A stretch of DNA of 64,000 nt, from the NCBI RefSeq assembly GCF_028372415.1, contig NC_092875.1, positions 186,133,022 to 186,197,021 of the forward strand, given 5' to 3'. The position numbers were made by a program, and so were the translations under genes. Positions 1-11,639 of the stretch are shown in pieces; the first letter of the stretch is position 1; every line of letters starts with the position of its first letter. The DNA comes from Notamacropus eugenii (taxonomy: Eukaryota; Chordata; Mammalia; Diprotodontia; Macropodidae). The notes under the pieces were generated by a model, which had not been told where the DNA came from, did no database searches, and saw only the letters and a program-made list of their open reading frames with translations.

Positions 1-140
1 AAGTATTATTAATCCCATTTTACAGATGTAGACACGGAGCCCCAGGGAGTTGAAATGATTCACCCACAGTCCCATAACTTATAAATGTCAGAGCCGGGGC
101 TCAAACACACATCTTCTATCTCCAAGTCACTGATATTAAA
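1..140 (-). mobile_element. MIR-type SINE
   Basis: tcccattttacagatgtaga, then tgattcacccacagtcccat and cagagccggggctcaaacac, match the complement of the MIR core. It runs off the left edge. Confidence 0.6.
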
Positions 141-185
141 CTTTAAATCGTAGCAATTCAGATTACTTGGGACAGAGAATTCAAT

Positions 186-245
186 TCAAGAAACATTTAT
201 TAAACACCTACTGTGTGCCATGGTCCTTGCTAAGTTCAAAGAATA
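186..245 (-). mobile_element. L2/MIR-type 3' end
   Basis: aaacatttattaaacaccta and ctgtgtgccatggtcc are the complement of the shared L2/MIR terminal sequence. Confidence 0.4.
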
Positions 246-730
246 ATTCTAATGTGACTTTATTTTGTGGCAAATCATATGTGTATGTGTTATCTCAGAA
301 CTTCTGATCTTGGCCAGATAAAACTGGACTGAACTAGTTTCTTCACCTTTAGTTAGGTGTCCATCAATTCAATGCAGGAGGTTGTGCTATAGATGTGTGC
401 TTCATTCCTTTCTTTGTGTTTTTAATTTTGTACTTTTTAAAGAATGGATATTATTTCAGGTAAACATGTGAAACTTGAAACTCTAACAGACAACACTACA
501 ATGACTGTTAGAGATACTGCTGTGGCTATTACTGTAGAGAAATCAAGCCTCTAAAGGACGATTCAGGCCCATAAAGAAATAGAATCAGAGGCATCAAAGA
601 AGAAAGGAAAATGTGGTCAAATTTTTGAAAAATGCCAACAACTGAAAAACTGTCTCTATAAAACAGTCCAATTAACTTTCAGAAAATAAGCAAAGACCTT
701 TAGTGGGATCTGTTAACTAGAGGAGACAGC
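246..730. other. no feature recognised
   Basis: AT-rich sequence without long open frames or a repeat I can name. Confidence 0.5.
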
Positions 731-734
731 TATG

Positions 735-1003
735 TGGTATAGCAGATAGAACAGTGGGCCTGAAGTCAGGAAGATTTGAGTTTAAATTCAGCCTCAAATA
801 CTTACTTAGCTGTGGGACTTTGGGCAAATGACTTAATCTTTATTTGCCTCAGTTTTCTCAACCATAAAATGGGCAAAATAATAGTGCCTGCCTCCCAGGG
901 TAATGCTGAGGACCAAATGAGATCATATTGTAAAGCACATAGCTCAGTGCCTGGCACAGTAGGCACTATATAAATGTTAGCTTTATTATTATTATAATTG
1001 ATT
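735..1003 (+). mobile_element. MIR-type CORE-SINE, near full length
   Basis: It has a head (gtggtatagcagatagaaca), core (cttagctgtgggactttggg), tail (cataaaatgggcaaaataat, gcctggcacagtaggcacta) and a final ATT-rich end at about 985-1003. Confidence 0.8.
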
Positions 1004-1139
1004 ATCTTCTACAATGCAACATAGGTTTTTTAAAGCTGTAACAATAGGAAAAAAAGTCCAGTAAAAAATTACTCTCAAGTACCATTGATGATACAAAAAT
1101 TGGAGCCAGGAAGACTGGAAAAAGGTAATTTTTGACTAA

Positions 1140-1372
1140 TTGTTGTACAATCACATGCGACTCTTCAAAACTCCATTTGGGGTTTTCTTGGCAAAGATAT
1201 TAGAGTGGTTTGCCATTTCCTTCTTCAGCTCCTTTTTATAGATAAGGGAACTGAGGCAAACAGGGTTAAGTGACTTGGCCAAGGTCACACAGCTAATAAG
1301 TGTCTGAGGCCAAATTTGAATCCATACAGGAGTCTTCATGACTCCTGTGCACTATGGTGTCACCTAGCTGCC
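1140..1372 (-). mobile_element. CORE-SINE with LINE-derived tail A
   Basis: The complement reads head, core and tail in order. Tail at left (ccatttggggttttcttggc), core (ggtcacacagctaataagtg), head at right (ggtgtcacctagctgcc). Confidence 0.87.
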
Positions 1373-1374
1373 AT

Positions 1375-2710
1375 GTTGTTGACTCATTAAACTCACCTTT
1401 TAATTTGAGTGCAGTCTCCTTCTCTGGGCTCACTGCTAGTTCAGTCACACTGGTAGGTTGGATCCGCAGAGGTTGGCTAACATCTTTCCTCAGGATAACC
1501 CTAAGGAGTTATATCTTCTACTACTTTTTTTTATGAGCTCCATCTGGTGTATTCCTTCCAATGCAAAGAGATATTTACTGAGAAGGTATACCAGTGATAG
1601 ATATTACAAAAATATTCCACAAATCAGGTCTGCACTTTTTCCTCTGCTACGTACTTGGTCCCTGGAGACAGTGGGCTCAAACTTGAAGCTCAAAGTTACT
1701 GAGGCACATATATAAGGAACAGGTGGAGCTGAGGGGCACCCTCACGTTCCCAGCTAACTCTGGGAATCTTTTTCTTCCTTCAAGGGATCCCCACCAGCAT
1801 TCTTTCTGGGTGTGGTACCATCGACCAATGTGGTTTTTCCCTTTCCTCTGCTGGACTAATTCTTTACAGGATGCCATATATTAACTTACAGGTTAATCTA
1901 CTGCAGGGCTGGGTTAGACAGGTCGATCCTCAGGGTTGGCTCCTCACTATATTTTTCTGCTGATGCTAGTAGCTCTAGTGGTCTCTGTTACCATCTCTGG
2001 TTTCTAAGGGGACCTACCGTTCAAATCTTATAATGTAAAAATCTAGTCTATTTTGTCTTTGTGTACTCATTCAACTAAGATCAAGAAAGAATAAATAGGA
2101 CCGAAATAGGCACCATGTACTCAAGGGAACATGGTGGCCAGATGGGGAGATAAGGCAACTGAAACCACAGCTCCTCCCTGTACCTAGAGGCTCTTGATAC
2201 TTTTTTTGGAATTAAAAGTCTCTAGGGAAGAAAGAGGTTTTTTAAAAAAGGCTAGGTGAGGGGTAAATAACCTTCCAGATGCAAAATTATTCCAAAGTCA
2301 ACCAGAAAATTCCTTGACACCACATAGCGCCAACCCCTGTGTCACTCACAGCCAGAAGAATGTTCTTCAAAGTTCTATGTGTTTGATTAAAGTCAGGCAA
2401 AGAATATTGTGCAGGACTTTAGGACTGGACTTTCACTGACCAGTTTTTTGTTATACTAGTCAACACTAAAAACATTGCAAGAAAAAGTCCAGATGAGCCT
2501 GTAAAATTTTGACATTTTCTTTATACTCAAAAATGTTTTTGTTTTTCTTAACTTCTAGCAGGCCTGGACATCTTGAACTCACTGAGGGAATGATGAACTT
2601 TGATAAATATGTTGACATACCAAGAAGCAGAGTTATTTTGAAATGATAGGAATTTCCTAAATGGAGATGTAACAAGTTGTAAGGTTTATTGTATATCAAT
2701 AAATTTCATT
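1375..2710. other. no gene or repeat recognised
   Basis: Moderately AT-rich sequence. Open frames are under 90 codons and resemble nothing known to me. Confidence 0.5.
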
Positions 2711-2714
2711 ATTT

Positions 2715-2830
2715 TACTTTGTCCCATACACCATTTTAAGTGCTGGAAAAGACACAAAGTTCAGATATTTGCTGCCCTCATGGAGCTTACACTTTAGTAG
2801 AGGGGTAAGACACACGTACAAACAACTATA
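2715..2830 (-). mobile_element. L2-type 3' end
   Basis: tgctgccctcatggagctta and actttagtag are the complement of the L2 3' 'taagctccttgagggcag' region. Confidence 0.5.
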
Positions 2831-3009
2831 AAACACAACAATGTTGGATAAGTCATGAGGCACTTGCAATTCAATTCTGTAGTCTCAACACTTCAGTATT
2901 TTTCACAGTCTCTAGATCTTTCTCTTTCAGGGACCCCAAGAACTGATCTATTCTGAGTCTTCAAGAACCTGATTTCAACAGATGTGGTTAGAATTATTCT
3001 TTCAGTTAC

Positions 3010-3180
3010 TGGTTGATTCATTCAGCATATTTTTATTCAGAATCCTCCTTGGGCAGAACATTATGCTAGACTCTAGATGAGATAGAAAATTTAGATAAGA
3101 CTTGGTTCCTGCTCTCACGGAATTTACAGTTTAGTAGGGCTATAAGTTACAACAAAGGACAAAGATGATAACAAACACAA
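3010..3180 (-). mobile_element. L2-type 3' end
   Basis: Another copy of the same end: gcatatttttattcagaatc, then tcctgctctcacggaattta and cagtttagtag. Confidence 0.5.
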
Positions 3181-3344
3181 CCTCATAAACATATCTGAGA
3201 AGTGCAAAATAAAGTATTACGTGAAGTCCGAAGGGGAAAGACATTACTAATATTTGCCCTAAGAAAAAATACAGATCAATGAATTAAGAATTCAACTAAA
3301 AATACTAGAAAATGAAAAAGTTTTCAAAATCTAAATTAAATAGC

Positions 3345-3490
3345 TAGTAATAGGACCTGCCTCCCAGGATTGTTGTGAGGATCAGATGAGATAATGATCA
3401 TAAAGCATTTAGAACAGTGCCTAGTACATAAGCAAGTAAGTAAGCACTATCTAAATGTTAGTTTTTATTATTAGTAGTAGAAGTAGTATT
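3345..3490 (+). mobile_element. MIR-type SINE 3' half
   Basis: cctgcctcccaggattgttg, agaacagtgcctagtacata and a terminal TTATTA run match the MIR 3' half. Confidence 0.65.
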
Positions 3491-3740
3491 AGAAATACTG
3501 GCTATAGCAATAAGACAAGAAAAAAGAAATTAAGGGAATAAATACATGTAAATAAGAAACAGAATGATCACTTTCTTTTGCAGATGAGATTTCTACTTTA
3601 AGAACTCTAAAGAGACTACTAAAATTAATTGAAACAAAAACTTCAATGAATTTGCAGGATATAAAATAAGTCCACAAAATCAATATTATTCCTATACAAT
3701 ACCAATAAAATTCAGCAAGAAGAGATAGAAAGAGAAATTA
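3490..3740 (+). mobile_element. L1 ORF2 fragment (RT region)
   Basis: It aligns by eye with the outer L1 at 49915-50110: gctatagcaataagacaaga, tttgcagatgagat, caatgaatttgcaggatata. It is decayed. Confidence 0.65.
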
Positions 3741-3982
3741 TATTTTCAGTGATCAGGAGGATAGTCTGTGGCCTTGAAATAGAAGACAATCAATTGAGCC
3801 TCGTGAGAAAGAAACCTACAAAATTTTCTTCACTATTTCTGCTTCCCAGCCAATTTTGATGCATCATGAGGATGTCCTAGGTGTATTAAGATATTCTGGC
3901 TTTCCCTAATTTCCTTTTCCAAATTTTGACCTGGGGGATTGAAAGTAGATTAGCTATGCGAAAAAAGGAGGGAGAATGACTG

Positions 3983-3984
<2 letters not shown>

Positions 3985-4031
<47 letters not shown>
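3985..4031. repeat. (GT)n microsatellite
   Basis: About 23 uninterrupted GT units. Confidence 0.97.
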
Positions 4032-4032
<1 letters not shown>

Positions 4033-4034
4033 AT

Positions 4035-4495
4035 GTGTATAGAGTAATTAGACAGATGACTAAACAGAGAATTTCTCTTCTTATAAATGAACAGGTTTAC
4101 TGGTTTGTCATCAACTGCAACAGGCTGGGAAGTGCTATTCTAACCAACTTTATTTACTATTCATGGGCAAGGGTAAGCAGAATGACATCCTCTGGGAAGG
4201 GAGTTGAAGGATGGTGGATACCCATACAACATTGTCCTCCAGATTTTGGCTTCCTGGGTGATGGTCATCTCATGCTCCTAGTAGGGAATCTCTAGACCAA
4301 AAGTGAAGTTTACTCTGGAGCCAACGGCTGTCACCTGTACTGTTTCGCATGACTGTTTAAATGAGTTGGATCTGTTATCTGGGCCAAAACATGCTGGTCT
4401 AGGCAGACAACTTGATTCAGTTATTCTGAAATGGATAAATTCTGCACCCTCTCTCTCTCCTGCTACCATTTTCAGGAAGCATTTTTTAGAACTGT
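4035..4495. other. no feature recognised
   Basis: Unassigned sequence between the GT repeat and a SINE. No convincing coding frame. Confidence 0.5.
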
Positions 4496-4497
4496 CA

Positions 4498-4752
4498 TGG
4501 ATAACTTTGTTGTTGCTCAGCTGTTTTAATCATGTTGACTCTTCATGACCACATTTGGAGTTTTCTTGGCAAAGATACAATAGTGCCATTTCCTTTTCTT
4601 GCTCATTTTGCAAATGGGGAAACTGAGGCAAACAAGGTTAAGTGACTTGTCCAGTGTCACACAGCTAGTAAGTGTCTGAGGCTGGATTTGAACTCAGGTC
4701 TTCCTGACTTCAGACTCTGCACTCTATCCACTACACCATCTAGCTTCCTCAT
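4498..4752 (-). mobile_element. CORE-SINE with tail A, full length
   Basis: Tail (gagttttcttggcaaagata), core (gtcacacagctagtaagtgt) and head (ctatccactacaccatctag) lie in antisense order. Confidence 0.9.
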
Positions 4753-5159
4753 CATGATAACTAGTAAAGCAAAAATCCAGAATTAGAAAAAACAAACAAG
4801 GAAATATGGCAAAGTTGCTGGCAAAACAAATTACAAGCAAGTCAAATACTCTTCTTTTACCTGTAGGGGAAAATCATCTTTTCCCTTTACCAACACTATA
4901 GGGGAATCTGCTCCATCATTAAGTCACAACCTCATTTTTGTAATTGAAATGCATTTTAAAAAATCATATAATAAAACATTCCCCTACCACTGTTGACTTT
5001 AGCTCTGCCCCAACTCTTCCTTTCAGATCTCTTTAAATCTTAATCAGCTCACAACTCAGCCATGACCCACCATCCTTGCTACCTTGGTCATCACTTCATC
5101 TGGACCGTCATGGTTTTGTCAGACACCCCCTATACCTGGAAGCATGAAAGGACAACAGA

Positions 5160-5345
5160 AATAGTCCTAGATTTGGAGCCCGAAGCTCTAAGCTTCTAAA
5201 GTAGACTTTACCATTCATGATCTGCATTACTTTGGTCAAATAACTTAACCTCTCTAGGCCTCAGTTTCTTCATCTGTAAAAAGAGGTGCCTGGACTCAAT
5301 GACACTGAAACCCTTTCTAGGCCTAAATCCTATTAGGAAGGATAT
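5160..5345 (+). mobile_element. MIR-related CORE-SINE
   Basis: taacctctctaggcctcagt, tcatctgtaaaaagaggtgc and a tail of the 'ggactcaatgacactgaaac' type. Confidence 0.6.
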
Positions 5346-5359
5346 TGATAAGATGAATT

Positions 5360-5500
5360 AGATCATAGAACTAGAAGGGACCTCAGAGTCCAGCTGGTGG
5401 AACCAAGGGATATTTGGAGACTTGCTTGAGGTCACACAGATAAGAGGTATAAGAGGTGGAATTTAAATCTGAGTCTTATGACTTCAGAGAAGGGTCATTA
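5360..5500 (-). mobile_element. MIR-related SINE
   Basis: tcatagaactagaagggacc, then gaggtcacacagataagagg and atttaaatctgagtct in antisense core order. Confidence 0.6.
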
Positions 5501-5504
5501 GGGT

Positions 5505-5800
5505 CTTTAAAGCATGCCACATGAGTCACATTTGAATGAACTGGAGTTGTTTAGAAGATTATGAGGGGGAGAAAGAAGAGAGAAATAAACCTATATTTAC
5601 CTCTTTGAAAGACTGTTGTGAAGAGGGTTCAGACCTGTGCTGCTTGGCCCAGAAGACAAAAGCTGGTCAACTCTATGCAAGGCATCGAGGGGCAGTCTTC
5701 AGCTTGATGTGAGGACAAGCATCCCCATTCTGTTACATTGAAAGTAACATGAGTGACTCCATTTTACCTTGATTCACCATTTTGTGAAACTAAGTTTCAG
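5505..5800 (+). mobile_element. L3/CR1 3' region
   Basis: gggttcagacctgtgctgct, tggcccagaagacaaaagct and tcttcagcttgatgtgagga follow the L3/CR1 3' ORF order also seen at 30020-30090. Confidence 0.55.
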
Positions 5801-5804
5801 CTGC

Positions 5805-6330
5805 TTGTGCACCACCTGTTCTCATGAACTGTTAACAAAGACTAGGGCTGGGTGATAAATGAAGCATCTCAGGAACAGCCTAGTCCAGTCAGCACCTGGA
5901 TCCTGCTCCAATCCCACAGAAAGATACCTGAGGCTCTGAGAGCATTTGGAGAATAGGGTAGAGGGAAGCCTGTAGTAGATAATAGAGGTGACGCAGGGTG
6001 AGGGAGGTGAGATGAGAAGAAGGTATAGTTGCATGGTCCTCATGAAGTAATGAAATAAAATAGATTTCTGGATGGGTTTGACTATCATCTCTGCAAAGTG
6101 AATAGGTACATTGAGGCAATTTTCAAGATGACTCAGAAAAAATTCTAACCCTCCTCCTGCCAACAAAAAGAAAAGAAAACCCCCAGCCAAACAACAAACA
6201 TACCCCTGCCACTGAGAAAACCATGGGAAAATTCTTTACAATGGAGGAAGGGGTAGAAAGGAGAACTGTCCTGAGCAGTTTTTACTGACTGTTCAGCAAA
6301 CTTGTTGAATAAGATCTTGCTCAGTGGGAG
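5805..6330. other. no feature recognised
   Basis: A 122-codon open frame on the minus strand (5822-6190) resembles no family I know. Without composition or homology support I do not call it a gene. Confidence 0.4.
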
Positions 6331-6414
6331 TTATTATTATTATATTATATTAATTATACATTATAATAATATAATTATATATAATATAATATATAATAAT
6401 ATCATTATTATATA
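6331..6414. repeat. AT-rich low-complexity (TAT/ATAA)
   Basis: Almost pure A/T with imperfect dyad symmetry (ataatataattatat). Confidence 0.85.
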
Positions 6415-6419
6415 CTTTT

Positions 6420-6850
6420 AAGTTCATTTGTTTCAGAAAGGTAAAAGATCGACCTCTTCTGATACAGGTGGGAGAATGGTGGCAGCAAAATACTCCTTTA
6501 CTGACTGACAAAAGTAGGAATTTTAAGTTTTAACATGGAGTTAAAAAAAACTAAATGATAATATTAGCTCATTGTAATGCTAGTGTCATAACTCAGTGAG
6601 GAGGGGAGCTTTAGGCTCATGTGAGTGTTAGGGGCCCTCATAAACAGTGAAGACTAGACTTTCCATTGTGTGTATCCAACTCATCTTGTGGCTGTATCCT
6701 TGTTTTCTCACATTCCAGTCTTTTGCCATTCTTGATTAGGGACCTTGACCTTGTGTTCTTGACTCCATTACCTGTACTGGACTTCTGTCTCATTTTGGTG
6801 GGGTATAGTTCTGAAATGGAAGAAATCATTTATTTTAATTTCTCAAAAGC
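6420..6850. other. no feature recognised
   Basis: Unassigned, no coding signal. Confidence 0.4.
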
Positions 6851-7350
6851 ATAAGCAAAGGTATATATTTGAGAAATTTGAGAGGGCAGTATTTAGGGAA
6901 GACTGAGTAATACATTTTGACTAGAATATAGAGTATATACCGCAGAATAATAGGGGATGTGCCTGGAAAGAAAATTTGCGTAGTATTATGGATGGCTTTA
7001 AATGTCAAGCTATGGAGTATTAACTTTATTAGGTAGGCAGTGGGGAGCCTTTGAAGCAAGGAAATGGCCTGATTAGAGCTATATTTTAGTGAGATTAATC
7101 TGCCAATGCATGGAGCATGGCTTGGAAGGAGAGAAACTCCTTGGGAATACCAGTTAGTAGACTAATGTCCAAGTGAAGGGTGCTAAGGGTATTTGAACTA
7201 TAACAAGTTTCAGAGGTACAAAGGAGGCAAAAATTGGAAAAGATACTTGGATTGTCAAAGCAACAGGACTTGGCTATTAATTTTATGGGGGAGGAAAGGG
7301 AGAGGGAACAGTCTAGGAGGATGTCAAGATTCTGGGTCTGGGGACTGGGA
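6850..7350 (-). mobile_element. L2 fragment, left of the L1 insertion
   Basis: The minus strand reads an L2 3' ORF region: the complement of 'atggctttaaatgtcaagct' gives the L2 LTFKAIHN-type string. It continues beyond the L1 at 7963, giving one antisense L2. Confidence 0.6.
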
Positions 7351-7367
7351 ATATGGTGGTGTCATTA

Positions 7368-7945
7368 TTTTATTATTGGTTTATTTGCTTTCAGTTTTAA
7401 ATGATCACTTCCATAAGTCTTAGATTTTCTCCCCCTCTCTTATCCCTCCTTCCCTGAGATGGAATGCAATCTTATATGGGCTCTACACATACATTCTTAT
7501 TAAACACATTTTCACCTTAGTCATGTTATCTAGAAGAATTAAAATGAATGAGGGAAACCACTAGAAAAGCCCAAACAAAACAAAACACAACACAAAAGAA
7601 ATAATCTGCTTCATTATGTGTTCCAATTCCATAGTTCTTTCTCTGGATGTGGAAGGCATTTTGCCTTAAGAGTCTTTTGGGAATGTTTTAGATCCTTGCA
7701 TTGCTGTGAAGGGCTAAATCTACCAGAAAAATTCCTTGTGCACTATAGTTGTTACTGTGTACAATGTTCTCCTGGTTCTGCTCCTTTCACTCAAAATCAG
7801 TTAATATAAGTCCTTCCAGGCCTCTCTGAAGTCTTCCTGTTCCTCATTTGTTACAGCACAATAATATTCCCTTACATTTATATACCACAACTTGTTCAGC
7901 CATTCCCCAATTGATGGGCATCTTATTGATTTCCAGTTCTTGGCC
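7368..7945 (-). mobile_element. 5'-truncated L1 3' end, antisense, with perfect target duplication
   Basis: Antisense late L1 ORF2 and 3'UTR: the minus strand reads the same block as the outer L1 at 51040-51420 (for example complement of cagccattccccaattgatg at 7898). A perfect 17-bp duplication, atatggtggtgtcatta, lies at 7351-7367 and 7946-7962. The flanking DNA is one antisense L2, so the L1 is the younger insertion. Confidence 0.9.
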
Positions 7946-7962
7946 ATATGGTGGTGTCATTA

Positions 7963-8170
7963 GAAAAATTAAGGAATTTTTGGAGAAGGAGTGAATTTGC
8001 TGGTATGATAATGAGTTTAATTTTAGACATTTCAAGTTTGAGATATGGTGGGATGTTCATAAGATAGGCCTAATAGATTGCTGTAAACATGGAACTAGAG
8101 CTCAGAAGAGAGGATGTGGTGAGAGAGGTAGATCTCGGAGTCATCCATATAAGTCATCCATAGAGAGAGG
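7963..8170 (-). mobile_element. L2 fragment, right of the L1 insertion
   Basis: It continues the antisense L2 toward the RT region (tttcaagtttgagata, agctcagaagagagg, ggagtcatccata), colinear with the left part across the 17-bp duplication. Confidence 0.55.
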
Positions 8171-8177
8171 GAGAGAG

Positions 8178-8330
8178 AGCATTTATTAAGTCCTTACTGT
8201 ATGCTAGGCACTATATTAAGTAGTGGGAAAATAAACACAAATAAATGAGAGAAGACAACATGTTCAAGAGAGCTTCAAGCAGAGTATAGGAGCAGGGGTG
8301 GAGAGAAGGAAGGGAGAAGATACCTATGTG
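8178..8330 (-). mobile_element. L2-type 3' end
   Basis: gcatttattaagtccttact with gctaggcactat is the complement of the L2/MIR terminal 'tgcctggcacatagtaggtgcttaataaatg' type. Confidence 0.45.
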
Positions 8331-8449
8331 AGTATGGAAGCACCTCTATGGTGAGGTGGGAGCTGGGGAAAAGCTGAAAACGTCCAGAGGGTCAGGAGCA
8401 AAGCCAGAGTATAGAAGGGTGAGAGTCATTCACCCTTTCGGATATTAAT

Positions 8450-8555
8450 ATGAGAAGAAATGGCAAGGCACTCCAGTGTCTTTCTCAAGAAATTCCCAAG
8501 TGAAGCCACCAAGAGCTGGACATGACTGAAAAATGACTGAAAAACATAAAAAGAA
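8450..8555 (+). mobile_element. CORE-SINE 3' tail fragment
   Basis: aaatggcaaggcactccagt and agagctggacatgactgaaa are the LINE-derived tail of the abundant CORE-SINE. The head is absent. Confidence 0.6.
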
Positions 8556-8689
8556 AGCAAAGGTCAAGAAAAGAGGGTTGAGAAAAAGGCCTCAGAGAAA
8601 GCCTATATTTAAAGGGCCCAAGGAGAACCAATACAGGTGAAAGAGAGATAAGAATTAATCATAAAAGTAAGAGAAAAACTAGATTTGTG

Positions 8690-8920
8690 TTATATTATGG
8701 AGACCAAAAGGGACTAGAGATGAAGGTAAACACCAGTAAACGTGAATGTGCTGAAGAAGGAAACTTAGAAAAGGCTTTGGAACTTGGTGATTAGGATGTC
8801 GTTGGTGACCATCGGGAGAGCAGTTTCAGTCAATTGGTTGTGATAGAAACCACACCTATAAGAAATTGAAGAGTGGGTGAGAAGAAAGGAAATGACAGTT
8901 TGAAGGGGATCACCGCAATG
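8690..8920 (-). mobile_element. L2 fragment (5' RT region)
   Basis: gtcgttggtgaccatcggga followed by gagcagtttcagt is the complement of the L2 ORF2 block upstream of the DLSAAFDTVDH-type motif. Confidence 0.55.
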
Positions 8921-9169
8921 GCCACTTTCTATACGGCTCTGACTCCATTGAAGATCTCAGAAATTATCTGGCTCATGGCATAGTCCAGAACAGGAATTAC
9001 TGAACCCAACTCTTCTACAGATGGACATATCTAGAGTTAGAGGGTTGGTGGCATTCACTTGAACGATTGCCTCATAATGAGAGATAAGGTGCTCGGCTAT
9101 TGAAAACCTTATGGAATGCATCCTCTAGTGAAAGCAAAGCTTAGGAGGAAACAAAATGCACAGGACTCA

Positions 9170-9325
9170 TAATAAGGGGAATCCTAGTCCTGGTTCTGCC
9201 AGTTGTGTTTGAGCAAATCCCTTGTCCTTTTTTGGAACTTCAGTTTCCCTCTCTGTAAAATGAGCATTTGGACTAGAAGTGTTTTTTGAAGTCACTTTCA
9301 GTTCTATAATTCTATGAAAAGACTG
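9170..9325 (+). mobile_element. MIR-related SINE
   Basis: tcctggttctgccagttgtg, ctctctgtaaaatgagcatt and tggactagaagtg. Confidence 0.5.
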
Positions 9326-9329
9326 AAGA

Positions 9330-10095
9330 TAAGCTCAGAGTTACATTTCCAAGGGTTATTTTTTAAGTTGTACAATATATTTAACTAGTTTACGTTCATA
9401 ACAATATACAGCATACTTAGTTACATATATAACATGTGCAAGTACATGTATTTACACATATGTTTACAATACATGTGTATATGTCAATCACCCCAGGTCT
9501 CTTAATGAAAATTCATCTCCCTATTGGCTACTCCTTTTGGTTTCCTTTGGGAAAAGAACTAGGCAAATAATAAAATAATAAATAATAAAATTACAATCTT
9601 TTCTGAAAGTGCTGTTCCTTATCATAACAAATGGATAAACAGGGCTTGATGGTCCAGGTCCTGAACACTAGTCCGAACCCCTTTCAGCTCCTTGACTTAG
9701 GTCCCCATACTCTAGCCGACATTCTAATCATCAGGATTCTTGTGAATTTCCCACTTTGCTTTCAGAACCAGTCATACTGAAAGCAGCTGACTCACACGCA
9801 AGCTTCTAAGAGATCTCAATCAGAGACTGTTGGAATCCCTTTAGCTTAGAATAGATAAATTTAGAAGTCTTTACCAAAGACCAAACAAATGAAGCAAAAA
9901 TTCATAAATGTGAAATAGCTTTTTCATAGGCAATATTCTATTAAAGTACTAACAACTCAATTTGTTGAATTTTTAGAACTGTTAATTTTCCCTCCTCATT
10001 TTCTATTTTCTATCTTCAGGCTATTACAAAAAAGGGATTCCCTTTTTTAAGGTTGTTTGAGAAATAAGTTGAAATTTTTAACTAAGAGTTTTGAG
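9330..10095. other. no gene or repeat recognised
   Basis: AT-rich, with a weak acatgt/tatgt-rich patch at 9400-9490. Confidence 0.4.
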
Positions 10096-10099
10096 TATT

Positions 10100-10185
10100 A
10101 CAGTTTCCTTCGAGAGCATGACTTGGACTAGATGACCCCAGAGATCTCTTCCAATTCTCCAATTCTGTGATTCTGTGCTATTTAT
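10100..10185 (+). mobile_element. MIR-related SINE tail
   Basis: tggactagatgaccccagag, ccaattctgtgattctgtg. Confidence 0.4.
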
Positions 10186-10624
10186 ATATTCTGTGTTGTT
10201 TCTTATAACAATGAGGAGCAGATCCTCTTATATCCTTACTAATTCACTGTCCACATTTTATAGTAAAGCAACCAGTATTTTGTAAAATGTTTACTACAAG
10301 GGGTCCCTCTTTTTCATATTGATTATGTATTTATAGAAGGTAGAGTAATGAATGTATCATGAAGACATTGTCATAGGGAAGCCAGTGATATTTTAAGAAT
10401 TCAGAGTTAGACAGGGGAAACTTTAGTTGAAAGCCACAAAAGGGATTTTTCCAGGGTGTTACTGATTTTTTCAAAAAAGGCAACATTTTAAGACAAGAAA
10501 GGGGAAAACATTCATTTAGCCAGAACTCAAGGTTAGGACTTATTTTTCTTTCTCACTACTTGGACATTTTGCTAAGACCGAGACCTCTGTATAGGAGGGG
10601 ATTTTAGGTTTGCTGGTATTGAGG

Positions 10625-10785
10625 AAAGCTGTCCCTAGTATTTCCCTCATTTGGCGATCCCATTAGCTCCCATGGATTCAGTTATCATCTCTATGTTGAT
10701 GCTTCTCAGATCTACTTATCCATCCCTAGACTTTTAGATGGCCTCTGTTCTCACATCTGTAATTGCCTATTGGACATCTATCTGG
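10625..10785 (+). mobile_element. L2 RT fragment, inverted partner of 11727-11863
   Basis: It reads as the L2 reverse-transcriptase YADD region: ggattcagttatcatctcta, then gatgcttctcagatctactt. Positions 10643-10779 match the complement of 11727-11863 with about 6 differences in 137. Confidence 0.75.
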
Positions 10786-11124
10786 TAAAGACAGTTAAGA
10801 AGTAAATAGACAAAGATGGATTTTAGCCGTGAAAAGAAGAAAAATCCATATGGCAATTTGAGGGTCATCCTTTCTATGATCACTCTCATTAGAGCTGTGA
10901 TCCCATTCAAAATCCCCAAACTATCTAAATTCATTTCTTATTTGCTTCTTTCTGTTACAAAGAAATAAAACTAATAGACAAAAAAAAACTCAGTTAAGAA
11001 TAATAGAGAGGAAAATGATTCTAAATTTTGTTATATTCAAAAATATTATTTGCCCAATTCATCTTCTGAGAAAGTGTAGCATCAGCATCAGTTAAAAAGT
11101 CATAGGTTCAAGTTTCATCTTTGG

Positions 11125-11378
11125 CTTAAAGTGGCTGTGTCTTGTTCAGTCTTCTCAGCTGTGTCTTGCTTTTTCTGAGTCTGTCTGGGGTTTGCTTGGC
11201 AAAGATACTAGAATGGTTTGCCATTTCTTTCTCCAGCTCACTTTACAGATGAGGAACTGAGGCAAGTAGGTTTAAATGACTTGGCCAAGGTCACATAGCT
11301 CCTAAGTGTCTGAAGCCAGATTTAAACTCAGAAAGATGAGTTTTCTTTACTCCAGACCTGGCACTCTATCCATTGTTA
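11125..11378 (-). mobile_element. CORE-SINE with tail A
   Basis: gggtttgcttggcaaagata, then caaggtcacatagctcctaa and cctggcactctatccattg in antisense order. The head is truncated. Confidence 0.85.
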
Positions 11379-11639
11379 ATTAACTAATTAGTTAAAGAGA
11401 GGTGTAAAATGATTGTCCTACTGCATTAAAGATCCAGTTGAGATTATGTAACATAAATCTAGAGTGGACCCATAAACATAGTTTCATGATTTTCCCCACT
11501 TTTGTTCTGTAGCTGGTAAGTAAGAATGAAGATAGTAGATTGTGGGAGTAAATCAAGGCTGGGGCTTACAAGGGAAAGACTGGCAATAGGATAAGGAAGG
11601 GGTTTGAAAGATAGCAGCACTGTCAAGTCATAGGGAAGT

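Noticed and set aside
3987-4295. 102-codon frame beginning with a Cys-Val repeat
   Set aside because: It starts inside the (GT)n tract; the remainder has no motif.
5822-6190. 122-codon minus-strand frame
   Set aside because: No recognisable domain, and an overlapping frame on the same strand is equally open.
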